A stretch of DNA of 64,000 bases from Janthinobacterium sp. Marseille (GCF_000013625.1 NC_009659.1:372001-436000); one strand, 5' to 3'. Shown: positions 9,539 to 21,992, counted from the first letter of the stretch. Numbers and translations: made by a program. Notes: generated by a model from the letters alone, not told the origin.

Positions 9539-10582
9539 TCATCCAGGGAAATTATCCGGCGTTTTCGCGGCGGAGCGCGCGGCTGCGTTCGAAATGACAT
9601 TGCGCTTGACGAGCTCGGTCAGATTGGCGTCCAGCGTTTGCATGCCGACATTCGAACCGGTCTGGATGGCTGAATACATCTGTGCAATTTTTGCTTCGCG
9701 GATGAGGTTGCGGATTGCCGGTGTACCCAGCATGATTTCATGCGCGGCGACGCGACCGCTGCCGTCCTTGGTCTTGAGCAGCGTTTGCGAAATGACGGCT
9801 TGCAGCGATTCGGACAGCATCGCGCGGACCATTTCCTTTTCATCGCCGGGGAAAACGTCGATGATACGGTCTATGGTCTTGGCCGCGGATGAGGTATGCA
9901 GGGTGCCGAACACCAGGTGGCCGGTTTCTGCCGCCGACAATGCCAGGCGTATGGTTTCCAGGTCGCGCAATTCGCCCACCAGCACCACGTCCGGATCTTC
10001 ACGCAGCGCCGAGCGCAAGGCGTTTTCGAATGAGTGCGTATGCGGACCGACTTCGCGTTGGTTGATCAGGCATTTCTTGGAATCGTGCACGAACTCAATC
10101 GGGTCTTCGATGGTCAGGATGTGCGCGTATTCGTTTTCATTGACGTGATTGACCATCGCCGCCAATGTGGTCGATTTGCCGGAGCCGGTCGGGCCGGTAA
10201 CCAGTACCAGGCCGCGTGGTTTCAATGCGAGGTCGGCAAAGATCTTGGGCGCATTCAAATCTTCCAGGCTCAGGATTTTGGATGGGATGGTACGCAGTAC
10301 GGCGGCGGCACCACGATCCTGGTTGAAGGCATTGACACGGAAGCGGGCCAGGCCGGGAATGGCGAAGGAAAAGTCGATTTCCAGCCGTTCTTCATACACT
10401 TTGCGCTGGCCATCGTTCATGATGTCATAAATCATGCCGTGCACATCCTTGTGCTCCAGTGGCGGCAAATTGATGCGGCGGACATCGCCGTGGACGCGAA
10501 TCATGGGCGGCAGGCCGGCTGATAAATGCAGATCGGATGCTTTATTCTTGACGGAGAACGCGAGTAGTTCTGAAATGTCCAT
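9539..10582 (-). CDS. pilT: Type IV pilus retraction ATPase PilT
   Basis: A 347-residue hexameric ATPase that depolymerises type IV pili, driving twitching and DNA uptake. Walker A is GPTGSGKST (residues 130-138), Walker B is DVVLVGELRD, and the retraction-specific AIRNLIRE motif lies at about 275-282. It is transcribed divergently from yggS-proC, the same neighbourhood as in pseudomonads and other Burkholderiales. The 119-bp gap to yggS must hold both promoters. Confidence 0.95.
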   Translation of the reverse strand: MDISELLAFSVKNKASDLHLSAGLPPMIRVHGDVRRINLPPLEHKDVHGMIYDIMNDGQRKVYEERLEIDFSFAIPGLARFRVNAFNQDRGAAAVLRTIPSKILSLEDLNAPKIFADLALKPRGLVLVTGPTGSGKSTTLAAMVNHVNENEYAHILTIEDPIEFVHDSKKCLINQREVGPHTHSFENALRSALREDPDVVLVGELRDLETIRLALSAAETGHLVFGTLHTSSAAKTIDRIIDVFPGDEKEMVRAMLSESLQAVISQTLLKTKDGSGRVAAHEIMLGTPAIRNLIREAKIAQMYSAIQTGSNVGMQTLDANLTELVKRNVISNAAARSAAKTPDNFPG

Positions 10583-10701
10583 TTATAATCCCTGAGCCTG
10601 CACAAAAATGCGAAAGCAAGAGGCGAAACACAGAGTGAATCGCCCTGTACGCGTACCGATGTTATGGTGACGCTTAATTAATGCTTTAAAGAACTTTGAT
10701 T

Positions 10702-11406
10702 ATGTCTGTAATACGCCAAAACTTGCAAGCTGTGCGTCAGCGGATCACCGACGCCGCGAACAGTGCCCGACGCGATGTCCACGGCGTCGAATTACTGGCC
10801 GTATCCAAGACCTTTGGCGCAGAGGCGGTGATTGCCGCAGCCGAGGCCGGGCAGGGCGCATTCGGCGAAAACTACCTGCAGGAAGCACTGGAGAAAATCG
10901 CCGAGGTCAAGGCGACACGACCGGATTTGCAACTGGAATGGCATTTTATCGGCCCTATCCAGAGTAACAAGACCCGTCCCATCGCCGAAAATTTCGACTG
11001 GGTGCATTCGGTAGACCGGGAAAAAATCGCCCAGCGCCTGTCCGAACAAAGGCCGGCGCATCTGCCGCCATTGAATATTTGTTTGCAAGTGAATATCAGT
11101 GGCGAAGCCAGCAAAAGCGGCGTTTTGCCATCCGAGGCGCTGGCCGTGGCGCAGGCGATTGCAGCGCTGCCCCGGCTATGCCTGCGCGGTTTGATGGCAA
11201 TTCCGGAAGCGGTGGGTGATGCAGAACAACAACGTGCGCCGTTCAGGCAAATGCATGCTTTGCTTGAACAATTGCGCGCAGAGGGATTAAAACTGGATAC
11301 ATTATCCATGGGGATGTCCGGCGATATGGATGCAGCGATCGCCGAAGGTGCAACGATAGTGCGGATAGGCTCCGCAATTTTTGGTACAAGGGAATATGCA
11401 AAATAA
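10702..11406 (+). CDS. YggS/PLPBP family pyridoxal-phosphate homeostasis protein
   Basis: A 234-residue single-domain PLP-binding protein of the YggS family, structurally like alanine racemase domain I and involved in vitamin B6 and amino-acid homeostasis rather than catalysis. The PLP lysine is in LLAVSKTFG. FGENYLQEA, WHFIGPIQSNK and LSMGMSGD are the family blocks. I chose the ATG at 10702 over an in-frame TTG six bases earlier. Its last 11 bases overlap proC, so translation is coupled. Confidence 0.92.
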   Translation: MSVIRQNLQAVRQRITDAANSARRDVHGVELLAVSKTFGAEAVIAAAEAGQGAFGENYLQEALEKIAEVKATRPDLQLEWHFIGPIQSNKTRPIAENFDWVHSVDREKIAQRLSEQRPAHLPPLNICLQVNISGEASKSGVLPSEALAVAQAIAALPRLCLRGLMAIPEAVGDAEQQRAPFRQMHALLEQLRAEGLKLDTLSMGMSGDMDAAIAEGATIVRIGSAIFGTREYAK

Positions 11407-12220
11407 TTTGAAAATCAGTTTCATTGGCGGCGGCAATATGGCTGCCGCCCTGATCGGCGGGCTCGCGGGAAAATTGACTGCGGCAGGCAATATCCATGTG
11501 GTCGATATCAATGCCGAGTCGCTGGCTAAATTGCAACAGCAGTTCGGCGTCAAGACATCATCCGAGATCGATGCGACGCTGGCAGCCAGCGATGTTGTCG
11601 TGCTGGCGGTCAAGCCGCAGCAGATGAAAGGTGTGGTGGCGCAGCTGGTGCCGCATATCAAGGGGCAACTGGTGCTGTCGATTGCAGCGGGCATACGCGC
11701 GGTCGATTTGTCGCGCTGGCTGAAAGGACACAACGCGATTGTACGTACGATGCCGAATACACCAGCATTGATCGGCAAGGGCATTACCGGCATGGTTGCC
11801 ACCGAAGGTGTGAGCAAGGAGCAGCGTGCAGCGGCCGATGCCATCATGCGGGCAGTGGGTGAAACGGTTTGGCTGGATGACGAGAAACTGATAGATCCGG
11901 TGACCGCGGTATCCGGTAGCGGACCGGCCTATGTGTTTTACTTTATCGAAGCGATGCAGCAGGCCGCGCAGGAAATGGGCCTGACCGCAGAGCAGGGTAA
12001 TGCACTCGCTATTTCAACCTTTGTCGGCGCCGCCCAACTGGCGGCACAAGCCAGTGATCCGGTCGCGGTATTGCGTGAACGCGTGACGTCCAAGGGCGGC
12101 ACGACTTACGCGGCTTTGAGCAGCATGGAAGCCAGTGGTGTTAAACAATCGATCATCAATGCAATGAAAGCAGCGGCGGCACGTGGGCAGGCGCTGGGTG
12201 AGGAATTCGGCCAGGACTAA
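11396..12220 (+). CDS. proC: Pyrroline-5-carboxylate reductase
   Basis: A 274-residue NAD(P)H-dependent enzyme that makes L-proline from pyrroline-5-carboxylate. The N-terminal Rossmann motif ISFIGGGNMAAALIGGL and the C-terminal family signature VTSKGGTTYAAL are clear. The ATG at 11396 lies inside the end of yggS, behind GGAA. A strong terminator follows directly, closing a two-gene operon. Confidence 0.95.
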   Translation: MQNNLKISFIGGGNMAAALIGGLAGKLTAAGNIHVVDINAESLAKLQQQFGVKTSSEIDATLAASDVVVLAVKPQQMKGVVAQLVPHIKGQLVLSIAAGIRAVDLSRWLKGHNAIVRTMPNTPALIGKGITGMVATEGVSKEQRAAADAIMRAVGETVWLDDEKLIDPVTAVSGSGPAYVFYFIEAMQQAAQEMGLTAEQGNALAISTFVGAAQLAAQASDPVAVLRERVTSKGGTTYAALSSMEASGVKQSIINAMKAAAARGQALGEEFGQD

Positions 12221-12240
12221 GTAAGGGGTTTAGATGCGAA

Positions 12241-12276
12241 GAGGCCGGATGTTTTTGCAAACATCCGGCCTCTTTT
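12241..12276 (+). terminator. intrinsic terminator of yggS-proC
   Basis: A perfect 14-bp stem (GAGGCCGGATGTTT and its complement), loop TTGC, followed by TTTT. Confidence 0.93.
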
Positions 12277-12308
12277 CATGTCAGCAGCGTTAAACGCGGC
12301 AGCTCGAA

Positions 12309-12755
12309 TTAATTGCCGAGGATGATCTGTGCGATGACGCCGGTGGCAATTGCGATCAGCACATAATCACCGCCGGTTTGTACCCAGTTATAACCACGTG
12401 GCGGAGCCGACAGGTGATGACCGCGCCAGTCGTTGACTACATATTGGTGGCCACGGTATTCACGTGGAAGATGGCCACCTTTGTAGTAATTGTGGTTTGG
12501 TCCGGCACCACGGCCGTCATGATGCACGGGACGACGGTTATCGTGCCTGCCGTCGTGCTTGTTTCCATGTTTGTTGCCATGTTTATCGCCGTATTTATTA
12601 TTGCCGGGCTTGCCGTGGTCGTTCCCCGGGCCGCCTCTTTGCATTTGTTCGTTGCGACCGCGGTCACCGCCGCCGTTATAGCCTTGCGCGAATGCGGCGC
12701 TGCTGGCCAACAGAGTCACCGTCATGATCGACGAAATAATTATTTTACTGTTCAT
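12309..12755 (-). CDS. RcnB-like His-rich periplasmic protein
   Basis: A 148-residue secreted protein. It has a signal peptide (residues 1-23, cleavage after AAFA). A very hydrophilic Gly/His/Asn/Arg stretch at about 25-95 contains repeated HGNKH units. The C-terminal domain has REYRGHQYVVNDWRGHHL and PPRGYNWVQTGGDYVLIAIATGVI, which is the pattern of the RcnB family; E. coli RcnB tunes nickel/cobalt export. No rcnA-like exporter is adjacent, so the metal role is only suggested by family and by the histidines. Confidence 0.78.
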   Translation of the reverse strand: MNSKIIISSIMTVTLLASSAAFAQGYNGGGDRGRNEQMQRGGPGNDHGKPGNNKYGDKHGNKHGNKHDGRHDNRRPVHHDGRGAGPNHNYYKGGHLPREYRGHQYVVNDWRGHHLSAPPRGYNWVQTGGDYVLIAIATGVIAQIILGN

Positions 12756-12914
12756 CTCTGCTCCTTGTAGTGGCGAATGTGCCTGGCAATATCCACTGCT
12801 GTATCAGCGTTGGCATGCCGTACATTGATTACACATGAAAACGACGTTTGCATCCAGCATGCTTTGGTAAGGCGTGTTACCAGATGTTTCCATACGCTAT
12901 CGGATAGTGCCGTC

Positions 12915-13415
12915 TTATGCCTGTGCGGAAAATGCGGCGTGATAATTGACGCTTCCCTGCGGCAATTCAGTGTGAAAAGGCAGGGCCATGAAGTATTCGG
13001 CCGGCAGGCCCGGGTAGGATAGTGTTTCGATATGCCGGAAGCCAAAGCGCTGGTAATAGGCGGGATCGCCTGCCACGACGCAACCCTGGGCTTTATTGGC
13101 GCGCAGTAAAGCCAGGCCATTTTCTATCAACGCTCTGCCTATACCCCGGTTCTGGAATTCTGGCAGTACCGATACCGGCCCCAATCCATACCAGTGTTGA
13201 CTGCCGTCTGAGATGTTGACCGGAGAAAACGCGACGTGGCCGACGATCTCACCTTTGAGCTCTGCCACCAGCGATATCGGGAGTGCGCCTGCTGCACGTA
13301 AAGCGGTAATGATGAAGTGTTCGCATTGATCGCTATGCGGATGGTCGGCGAATGCAGCGCGTGTCACTGCTTCGATGGCAGTGGCGTCAGTAGCTTGTTC
13401 AGGGCGTATGAGCAT
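12915..13415 (-). CDS. GNAT family N-acetyltransferase (YhbS-like)
   Basis: A 166-residue acetyl-CoA-dependent acetyltransferase. The acetyl-CoA binding motif A is VLPEFQNRGIGRALIENGL (residues 83-101), and GDPAYYQRFGF is the typical motif B end. The substrate cannot be read from the sequence. It starts 13 bp after the PfpI-like gene and looks like the last member of the recG-oxyR-ubiA-MFS minus-strand run. Confidence 0.86.
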   Translation of the reverse strand: MLIRPEQATDATAIEAVTRAAFADHPHSDQCEHFIITALRAAGALPISLVAELKGEIVGHVAFSPVNISDGSQHWYGLGPVSVLPEFQNRGIGRALIENGLALLRANKAQGCVVAGDPAYYQRFGFRHIETLSYPGLPAEYFMALPFHTELPQGSVNYHAAFSAQA

Positions 13416-13428
13416 GAATCAGATTGTT

Positions 13429-14067
13429 TTATGTTGTGGGTAGCAACGGAACACGCCGGACCGACGATTCAGGGAAGGGATATTCCATATGGCGTGCAGT
13501 CGCGCGCGCTACCTCTTCACCGCAGTAACGTTGCACCACGATCAAAGCCATATCGATACCGGCCGAGATACCGGCAGAAGTCAGCACCTTGCCTTGTTCG
13601 ACCACCTGCGACACGGAATCCACCGTGACCTTCGGGAACAGCTCCTGCATCCAGTCCAGCGAACGCCAGTGCGTCGTGGCGCGCAAACCGTCCAGCAAGC
13701 CGGCATTGCCCAGCACCAGTGCACCGGTGCAAACTGAAGTCAGGGTTTCCACCTGTGCTGCGCGCTCGGTGACAAAGGATAACAGTGCGGGATTGTGCAT
13801 TTCCTTGCGTGTGCCCCAGCCACCGGGTACCAGCAGGATATCCAGTGGCGGACATTGTGCGAAGGTGGTGTCAGGCAGTACACGCATACCGCCGGTGGTG
13901 ACGATGGTTTTATCGTGTTCGGCTATCAGCACTACGTCGAATGGCGAAGGTTCTTCACGTCGACGCTCGGTGTTGATACGCGTGACGGAAAAGACTTCAA
14001 ACGGTCCGCAAAAATCCAGGACTTCCACATCATCAAAAATAACGATGCCTACACGCTTGCGTTCCAT
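13429..14067 (-). CDS. DJ-1/PfpI family protein, isonitrile-hydratase-like
   Basis: A 212-residue class I glutamine amidotransferase-like protein. The nucleophile elbow is TSVCTGALVLGNAGLLDGL with Cys113, and the N-terminal VEVLDFCGPFEVFS block is typical of the sublineage that includes isonitrile hydratase and the N-terminal domain of GlxA/FtrA regulators. There is no C-terminal AraC HTH, so it is an enzyme or stress protein, not a regulator. The substrate is unknown. Confidence 0.85.
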   Translation of the reverse strand: MERKRVGIVIFDDVEVLDFCGPFEVFSVTRINTERRREEPSPFDVVLIAEHDKTIVTTGGMRVLPDTTFAQCPPLDILLVPGGWGTRKEMHNPALLSFVTERAAQVETLTSVCTGALVLGNAGLLDGLRATTHWRSLDWMQELFPKVTVDSVSQVVEQGKVLTSAGISAGIDMALIVVQRYCGEEVARATARHMEYPFPESSVRRVPLLPTT

Positions 14068-14104
14068 AGTCTGCTCCTGATGATCGTTGAATTAAATTTC
14101 CTGC

Positions 14105-15541
14105 TTAGCTTGTCGTGTGTGCCTTGCTGACACTCTCGCCGTCGTTCGGTCGCAGGGCCCAGAAGGATAGTGATGAGATGATGGTTAATCCACCCAGGGT
14201 CAGGAATGCATGGTGCAAGGCATTGCCGACGGCGGCACGGTCGGATTGCGGCAAATCACCCAGATACCAGGCCGCGATAATCGAACCAAAGGCGAGGCCG
14301 AAGCTCATCGACATTTGCTGCATCGAGCTGGCGATCGTGCTGGCCATGCTGGAGTCTTCCGGATTGATGTCTGAATAAGCCATCGAGTTCATGCTGGAGA
14401 ACTGCAGTGAATTGAAGAAGCCTTGCGCCAGTCCAAGCAAGAGGATCACGGCGATAGGCGTGCTCGGTGTGATGATGGAAAACAGGGAAATCGTGACGCC
14501 TATCATCACGGTATTGACGATCAGTACCTTGCGATAGCCGAAATGGCCGAGCACGCGAACCGAGATCAGTTTCATGGCCATCGCCGCTGCCGCCGTCGGC
14601 ATCATCATCAGCCCCGATTGCCAGGCCGGCAGGCCGAGTCCGAGCTGGTACAGCAGTGGCAACAGGAAAGGCAGGCCGCCTACGCCCAGGCGCGTGATGA
14701 AGCCACCGACTACGGAGACGCGGAAGGTACGTGTTTTGAACAGCGTCAATTGCAAGAGCGGATGTAGCGTGCGTCGTGCGTGCAAGATGTAAGCACCGAG
14801 CAGCGCCAGTGAAATGATAAACAGGATGGTGGTGGAGGTCGCATCCAGATAGTGTTCGCCAAAGATTTCCAGGATCCACGACAGCAAGGCAACGCCGGAG
14901 CCGAACAACACCAGGCCGATGACATCCAATGGCCGCGGTGAATCTGAACGGTAATCCGGCATATGGCGATGGATCATCCACTGCGCCGCCAGGCCTATGG
15001 GCACATTGACAAAGAAGATCGCCTGCCACGGTAGCCAGTGTACGATCAGGCCGCCTACGGTTGGCCCCAGCAGGGGGCCGATCAAGGCCGGAATGATGAC
15101 GAAGTTCATTGCTGCCAGCAGTTCGGATTTCGGGAAGGTGCGGATCACTGTCAGCCTTCCGACCGGCATCATCATTGCCGCGCTGAAGCCCTGCAGGATG
15201 CGTGCCGCTACCAGCATGGGGACGTTCACCGACAAGCCGCACAGGATGGAAGAAAAGGTAAACAGGCCGACCGCGACGCTGAAGACGCGACGCGTACCGA
15301 AGCGATCCGCCATCCAGCCACTGATAGGAATGGAGACTGCCAGCGCCAGGATGTAGGAACTGACAACCGCCTTCAGGCTGAGCGGCGTGACATGCAGGCT
15401 GGCCGCCATCGACGGTATGGCGGTATTGATGATGGTTGAATCGAGCTGTTCCATGAACAGCGCAATTGCTACCACCCAGGGCAAATAGCGTTTGACTTTG
15501 GCTTCGTCAGTCGCGTTTGCGTTGGGTGGGATGGTCGACAT
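14105..15541 (-). CDS. MFS multidrug exporter, DHA2 (EmrB/QacA) family
   Basis: A 478-residue integral membrane protein with about 14 hydrophobic segments. Motif A is SGWMADRFGTRRVF and motif C-like sequence follows (RILQGFSAAMMMPVGRL). DHA2 transporters export drugs and toxic organics by proton antiport. It starts 15 bp after ubiA, suggesting co-transcription. No EmrA-like adaptor is present, so export is probably across the inner membrane only. Confidence 0.88.
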   Translation of the reverse strand: MSTIPPNANATDEAKVKRYLPWVVAIALFMEQLDSTIINTAIPSMAASLHVTPLSLKAVVSSYILALAVSIPISGWMADRFGTRRVFSVAVGLFTFSSILCGLSVNVPMLVAARILQGFSAAMMMPVGRLTVIRTFPKSELLAAMNFVIIPALIGPLLGPTVGGLIVHWLPWQAIFFVNVPIGLAAQWMIHRHMPDYRSDSPRPLDVIGLVLFGSGVALLSWILEIFGEHYLDATSTTILFIISLALLGAYILHARRTLHPLLQLTLFKTRTFRVSVVGGFITRLGVGGLPFLLPLLYQLGLGLPAWQSGLMMMPTAAAAMAMKLISVRVLGHFGYRKVLIVNTVMIGVTISLFSIITPSTPIAVILLLGLAQGFFNSLQFSSMNSMAYSDINPEDSSMASTIASSMQQMSMSFGLAFGSIIAAWYLGDLPQSDRAAVGNALHHAFLTLGGLTIISSLSFWALRPNDGESVSKAHTTS

Positions 15542-15556
15542 GGGATGTGGTCGTGA

Positions 15557-16411
15557 TCAGCGCAACAGATAATCGAGCGCGACACCGCCAAAGATGGCGC
15601 CACCCAGCCAATTATTATGGTTGAAGGCGGCAAAGCATCCTGCACGTTCGCGACTGCGTATCAGCGTGTAATGGTAGGCCGCGCATACCGCTGCCAGCAG
15701 CAGGCCGGCGACGAACCAGATGCGCAAACCAAATTGCCAACCGACGATGCCGATGATGCCCAGCGTCATCGCATAGCAAAACATGATGATCGCAACATCG
15801 TAGCGGCCGAAAGTGATGGCCGAGGTTTTCATGCCCAGTTTCAGGTCATCTTCGCGATCGACCATCGCATACTCAGTATCGTAGGCAACCGACCAAAAAA
15901 CATTCGCCACCAGCAGCCACCACGCAGCGGCCGGCACTGTATTTTGCACGGCGGCGAATCCCATCGGGATGCCGAAGCCGAAAGCAATGCCAAGGTAAGC
16001 CTGCGGGATCGCAAAGAAGCGTTTGAAGTACGGATAGGTGGCGGCGATGATGACGGCTGCTATCGACAGCTGCTTGGTCAGTGTATTGAGCGGCCAGATC
16101 AGCGCAAAAGCGAGCAGGGTTAGCACCAGCGCGACCAGCAGTGCTTCATAAGGTTTGATCTTGCCGCTGGTGATCGGCCTGTCCACCGTGCGTTGCACAT
16201 GTTTGTCGAAATCGCGATCCGCGTAATCGTTGACAGCGCAACCGGCGGAACGCATCAGTACCGTACCCAGCGTAAAGATGGCGACCAGCGTCCAGTCCGG
16301 CTTGCCGTCCGAGGCCATCCACAAAGCCCACAAGGTGGGCCATAGCAGCAGCAAAATGCCGATAGGTTTATGCAGGCGGATCAGGCGGAAGTACAGTTGG
16401 AGGCGATTCAT
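15557..16411 (-). CDS. ubiA: 4-hydroxybenzoate octaprenyltransferase
   Basis: A 284-residue membrane prenyltransferase that attaches the polyprenyl chain to 4-hydroxybenzoate in ubiquinone synthesis. Both Asp-rich Mg-diphosphate motifs are visible: [11 protein letters not shown] (about 72-82) and [12 protein letters not shown] (about 190-201), with eight to nine transmembrane helices. No ubiC lies next to it. It follows oxyR by 50 bp. Confidence 0.93.
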   Translation of the reverse strand: MNRLQLYFRLIRLHKPIGILLLLWPTLWALWMASDGKPDWTLVAIFTLGTVLMRSAGCAVNDYADRDFDKHVQRTVDRPITSGKIKPYEALLVALVLTLLAFALIWPLNTLTKQLSIAAVIIAATYPYFKRFFAIPQAYLGIAFGFGIPMGFAAVQNTVPAAAWWLLVANVFWSVAYDTEYAMVDREDDLKLGMKTSAITFGRYDVAIIMFCYAMTLGIIGIVGWQFGLRIWFVAGLLLAAVCAAYHYTLIRSRERAGCFAAFNHNNWLGGAIFGGVALDYLLR

Positions 16412-16461
16412 CTAACGGTGTTTCTTATACAGGAGAGGGAAAACAAGCCGATGCAAATGCA

Positions 16462-17409
16462 TCAGGCTTCGGATAGCGGTTCATCGGGCAGCATGGTGAC
16501 GCCATGCAGGTCACAGGACAGCAGGGCTTGCCGCACGGCTTCGATCGCCGCGCCACGGGTGAAGCTTTTGCGCCAGACCAGCACTACGCGACGTGATGGG
16601 CCGGGTTGCGTAAACGGGATGTAGCGCAGCATGCCGTCCTTGGCTTGCATATCCGGGATGGATGCTTGCGGCAGGACAGTGATGCCGATGCCGGATGCCA
16701 CCATATGACGTATGGTTTCCAGCGAAGAGCCTTCGAAGGTGCGGGCGATGCCATCGCCGGAAGTCGAGAAGCGCGACATTTCCGGACAGACTTCCAATAC
16801 CTGGTCGCGGAAGCAGTGGCCGTTACCGAGCAGGAGCATGGTTTCCGACTTCAGGTCATCGGTACTGACGCTGTCACGATTGGCCCATTTGTGGTGCTTC
16901 GGTACGGCGACAACAAACGGTTCGTCATAGACCGGCTGCACCAGCAAGCCCTGATCCGGGAACGGCAGCGCGACGATGGCCGCGTCCAGTTCACCCTGGC
17001 GTAACAGTTCCAGCAGTTTGACGGTGAAATTTTCTTGCAGCACCAGCGGCATTTGCGGCACGCGTTCTATGATGGTCTTGACCAGTGGCGGCAACAGGTA
17101 GGGCGCGATCGTGTAAATAATACCGAGGCGGAAAGGGCCGACCAGTGGATCCTTGTTTTGCTTTGCGATTTCCTTGATAGCCGCGGTCTGTTCCAGCACG
17201 CGTTCGGCCTGCGCCACGATTTGCGCCCCCAGGGGAGTCATCGAAATTTCGCTGCCACCGCGTTCGAACAGGGTGACGCCCAACTCATCTTCCAGTTTCT
17301 TGATGGCGACGGATAAGGTCGGTTGTGCGACGAAGCAGGCTTCTGCCGCATGGCCGAAATGTTTTTCGCGTGCGACGGCAACTATGTATTTGAGTTCGGT
17401 AAGCGTCAT
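16462..17409 (-). CDS. oxyR: Hydrogen-peroxide sensing regulator OxyR
   Basis: A 315-residue LysR-type activator of peroxide defence. With the start at the MTLTELKY methionine (17409), the redox cysteines fall at exactly 199 and 208 (NGHCFRDQVLEVC), the numbering of E. coli OxyR. HTH residues 1-65 include CFVAQPTLSVAIKKLE. It lies 58 bp downstream of recG; oxyR-recG linkage is common in proteobacteria. The four downstream genes may be in the same transcript. Confidence 0.95.
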   Translation of the reverse strand: MTLTELKYIVAVAREKHFGHAAEACFVAQPTLSVAIKKLEDELGVTLFERGGSEISMTPLGAQIVAQAERVLEQTAAIKEIAKQNKDPLVGPFRLGIIYTIAPYLLPPLVKTIIERVPQMPLVLQENFTVKLLELLRQGELDAAIVALPFPDQGLLVQPVYDEPFVVAVPKHHKWANRDSVSTDDLKSETMLLLGNGHCFRDQVLEVCPEMSRFSTSGDGIARTFEGSSLETIRHMVASGIGITVLPQASIPDMQAKDGMLRYIPFTQPGPSRRVVLVWRKSFTRGAAIEAVRQALLSCDLHGVTMLPDEPLSEA

Positions 17410-17467
17410 GATGGAGTCTTTGCCTTCGGGTCGATACCTGAGTTTATGCTGGGCCAATAGGCTTATT

Positions 17468-19588
17468 CTATACCTTCAGGTAGTCCTCACGTGCGCCCAG
17501 CCAGCGCGCCAGGTGCGCATCGACTGTCGCCATGTCATCGCGCAGCAGGGTTTGCGCCAGGTCGCGGGCGCGATCAACCAGCCATTGATCGGTTTCCAGG
17601 TCGGCAAAACGCAGCATGGCCTGGCCCGATTGACGCGCCCCGAGGAATTCACCGGGACCGCGTATTTCCAGGTCCTTGCGTGCAATTTCAAAGCCATCGG
17701 TCGACTCGCGCATGATGCGCAAGCGCTGCTTGGCAATCATCCCGAGCGGCCCCTGGTAGAGCAGCAGGCAGACACTTGCGGTCGAACCGCGTCCGACGCG
17801 GCCGCGCAATTGATGCAATTGCGAGAGGCCAAAGCGTTCTGCATGTTCGATCACCATCAGCGAAGCATTTGGTACGTCAACGCCGACTTCAATCACGGTG
17901 GTGGCAACCAGCACATGAATCTCACCACGCGTGAAGGCATCCATCACTTGCTGTTTCTCGGCCGGCTTCATGCGTCCGTGTACCAGCCCGACCTGCAAAT
18001 CGGGCAAGGCTTCGACCAGGGTCTGATGTGTGTCGGTCGCAGTTTGCAATTGCAAGGCTTCCGATTCTTCGATCAGCGGACAGACCCAGTACACCTGGCG
18101 TCCTTCAAGTGCAGCGGCATGCACGCGTTCTATTACTTCATCGCGACGGTTCTGGTCGATGACGCGTGTCACGATGGGAGTACGTCCCGGCGGTAATTCA
18201 TCAATGACCGAGACTTCGAGGTCGGCGTAATAGGTCATCGCCAGCGTGCGCGGGATAGGCGTGGCCGACATCATCAATTGATGCGGGATGGTTTGCTGCT
18301 GTGCGCTCGCATTATTGTCGACACCCTTGTTGCGCAGGACCAGGCGCTGGCCGACACCAAAGCGATGTTGTTCATCGACGATGACCAGTCCGAGTTTGGC
18401 AAACTGCACATCTTCCTGGATCAGTGCATGCGTACCTATGATCAGTTGCGCGGTGCCGGCCTCTATACGTGCCTTGGCTTCCAGTTTTTCTTTCTTCTTC
18501 AGGCTGCCGGTCAGCCAGGCGACGTTCACGCCCAGCGGTTCCATCCAGCCTGCGATCTTGCGGAAGTGCTGGTCTGCCAGGATTTCGGTCGGCGCCATCA
18601 ATACGGCCTGGAAGCCGCTGTCTATTGCTTGTGCGGCGGCCAATGCAGCGACCACGGTTTTGCCGCTGCCGACATCGCCTTGCAACAGGCGCTGCATGGG
18701 GAAGGATTGTTTGAGGTCGGCGCGGATTTCTTCCAGTACGCGTTGTTGCGCGCCGGTCAGCGAAAACGGCAATTGCTTGAGGAAGGCTTTCGACAGCTTG
18801 CCTATGCTCGGCAGGACTGCAGCACCCTTGGCGCGGCGTGCCATCTGTGCGCGCTTCATCGATAACTGCTGCGCCAGCAATTCGTCGAATTTCATTCGCA
18901 CCCAGGCCGCATGCGAACGATCCGCCAATGCGCTTTCATCAATATCGGGCGGCGGGTTGTGCAGCAGGCGTACCGCCGGCTCGAAAGGCATCAAGTCAAG
19001 TTCACCACGCAGTTTGTCGTTCAGCGTATCGCGCCATTCGATGCGCGTCATCGCGTCTAAGATGGTCTTGCGCAATATGGTTTGCGACAGGCCTTCGCCG
19101 GCCGGATAAACCGGTGTCAGCGCGGCGGGCAGCGGGGCGCCTTCGACCACCATCTTGTAATTGGGGTGCACCATTTCCGCACCGAAGAAACCATGCCGCA
19201 CTTCACCGCGGGCACGGACCCGATTGCCTTCGGCCATTTGCTTGACCTGGCTGCCGTAAAAATTCAGGAAGCGCATCACCAGTTGACCAGTGTCATCCGA
19301 GATGGTCACCACCAGTTGGCGGCGTGGACGAAAGGCGACTTCGCAGGAAGTCACGACGCCTTCGACCTGTACCGAACGACCGAAAATGAAACCGGCTTCG
19401 CTGATGCTTTTGATCTCGGTTTCGTCTTCATAGCGCATTGGCAAATGCAAGACTTTATCCATGTCGGAGCGCAGGCCGAGCTTGATCAGTTTGTCGTCGA
19501 TTTTTTCTGCGCGTGTGGGTGCCGCCGACTTGGTCGTTTTGCTAGTCTTTTTGGCAACAGTGGCGGGCTTTTTCTTCAGTACAGGCAT
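17468..19588 (-). CDS. recG: ATP-dependent DNA helicase RecG
   Basis: A 706-residue helicase that remodels stalled forks and Holliday junctions. The wedge/OB domain (residues about 60-230) precedes the superfamily 2 motifs: Walker A GDVGSGKTVVA, DEQHRFG, SATPIPRTLAM, and the motif VI region QLRGRVGRG. The N-terminal 40 residues are Lys/Ala/Thr-rich, a spacer of low complexity. The start at MPVLKKK (19588) is preferred; a longer frame to 19726 has no family support. Confidence 0.94.
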   Translation of the reverse strand: MPVLKKKPATVAKKTSKTTKSAAPTRAEKIDDKLIKLGLRSDMDKVLHLPMRYEDETEIKSISEAGFIFGRSVQVEGVVTSCEVAFRPRRQLVVTISDDTGQLVMRFLNFYGSQVKQMAEGNRVRARGEVRHGFFGAEMVHPNYKMVVEGAPLPAALTPVYPAGEGLSQTILRKTILDAMTRIEWRDTLNDKLRGELDLMPFEPAVRLLHNPPPDIDESALADRSHAAWVRMKFDELLAQQLSMKRAQMARRAKGAAVLPSIGKLSKAFLKQLPFSLTGAQQRVLEEIRADLKQSFPMQRLLQGDVGSGKTVVAALAAAQAIDSGFQAVLMAPTEILADQHFRKIAGWMEPLGVNVAWLTGSLKKKEKLEAKARIEAGTAQLIIGTHALIQEDVQFAKLGLVIVDEQHRFGVGQRLVLRNKGVDNNASAQQQTIPHQLMMSATPIPRTLAMTYYADLEVSVIDELPPGRTPIVTRVIDQNRRDEVIERVHAAALEGRQVYWVCPLIEESEALQLQTATDTHQTLVEALPDLQVGLVHGRMKPAEKQQVMDAFTRGEIHVLVATTVIEVGVDVPNASLMVIEHAERFGLSQLHQLRGRVGRGSTASVCLLLYQGPLGMIAKQRLRIMRESTDGFEIARKDLEIRGPGEFLGARQSGQAMLRFADLETDQWLVDRARDLAQTLLRDDMATVDAHLARWLGAREDYLKV

Positions 19589-19822
19589 ATCGGGCCGAAA
19601 ATGGGCGGCAGGGCGTAAAATAGCAGGTTTTGCGATGACTTCATGTGCCTTGCGTGTTGCATCACATGAAAATGCCGATTCGGCAAGCTTTGCAACCATA
19701 GCAGTTCTGCCGCGCGATTGCTGCAAACAAATTTGTCTGCGTCACACCTCGGACAGTAAAACCGAAGCCGTCATGCTGTATGCATGACATTTTTAACGAC
19801 GTTTTCAAACTTCATTAGTTGT

Positions 19823-21969
<2,147 letters not shown>

Positions 21970-21992
21970 TCTTTCTTTAATGAAAATCAGTC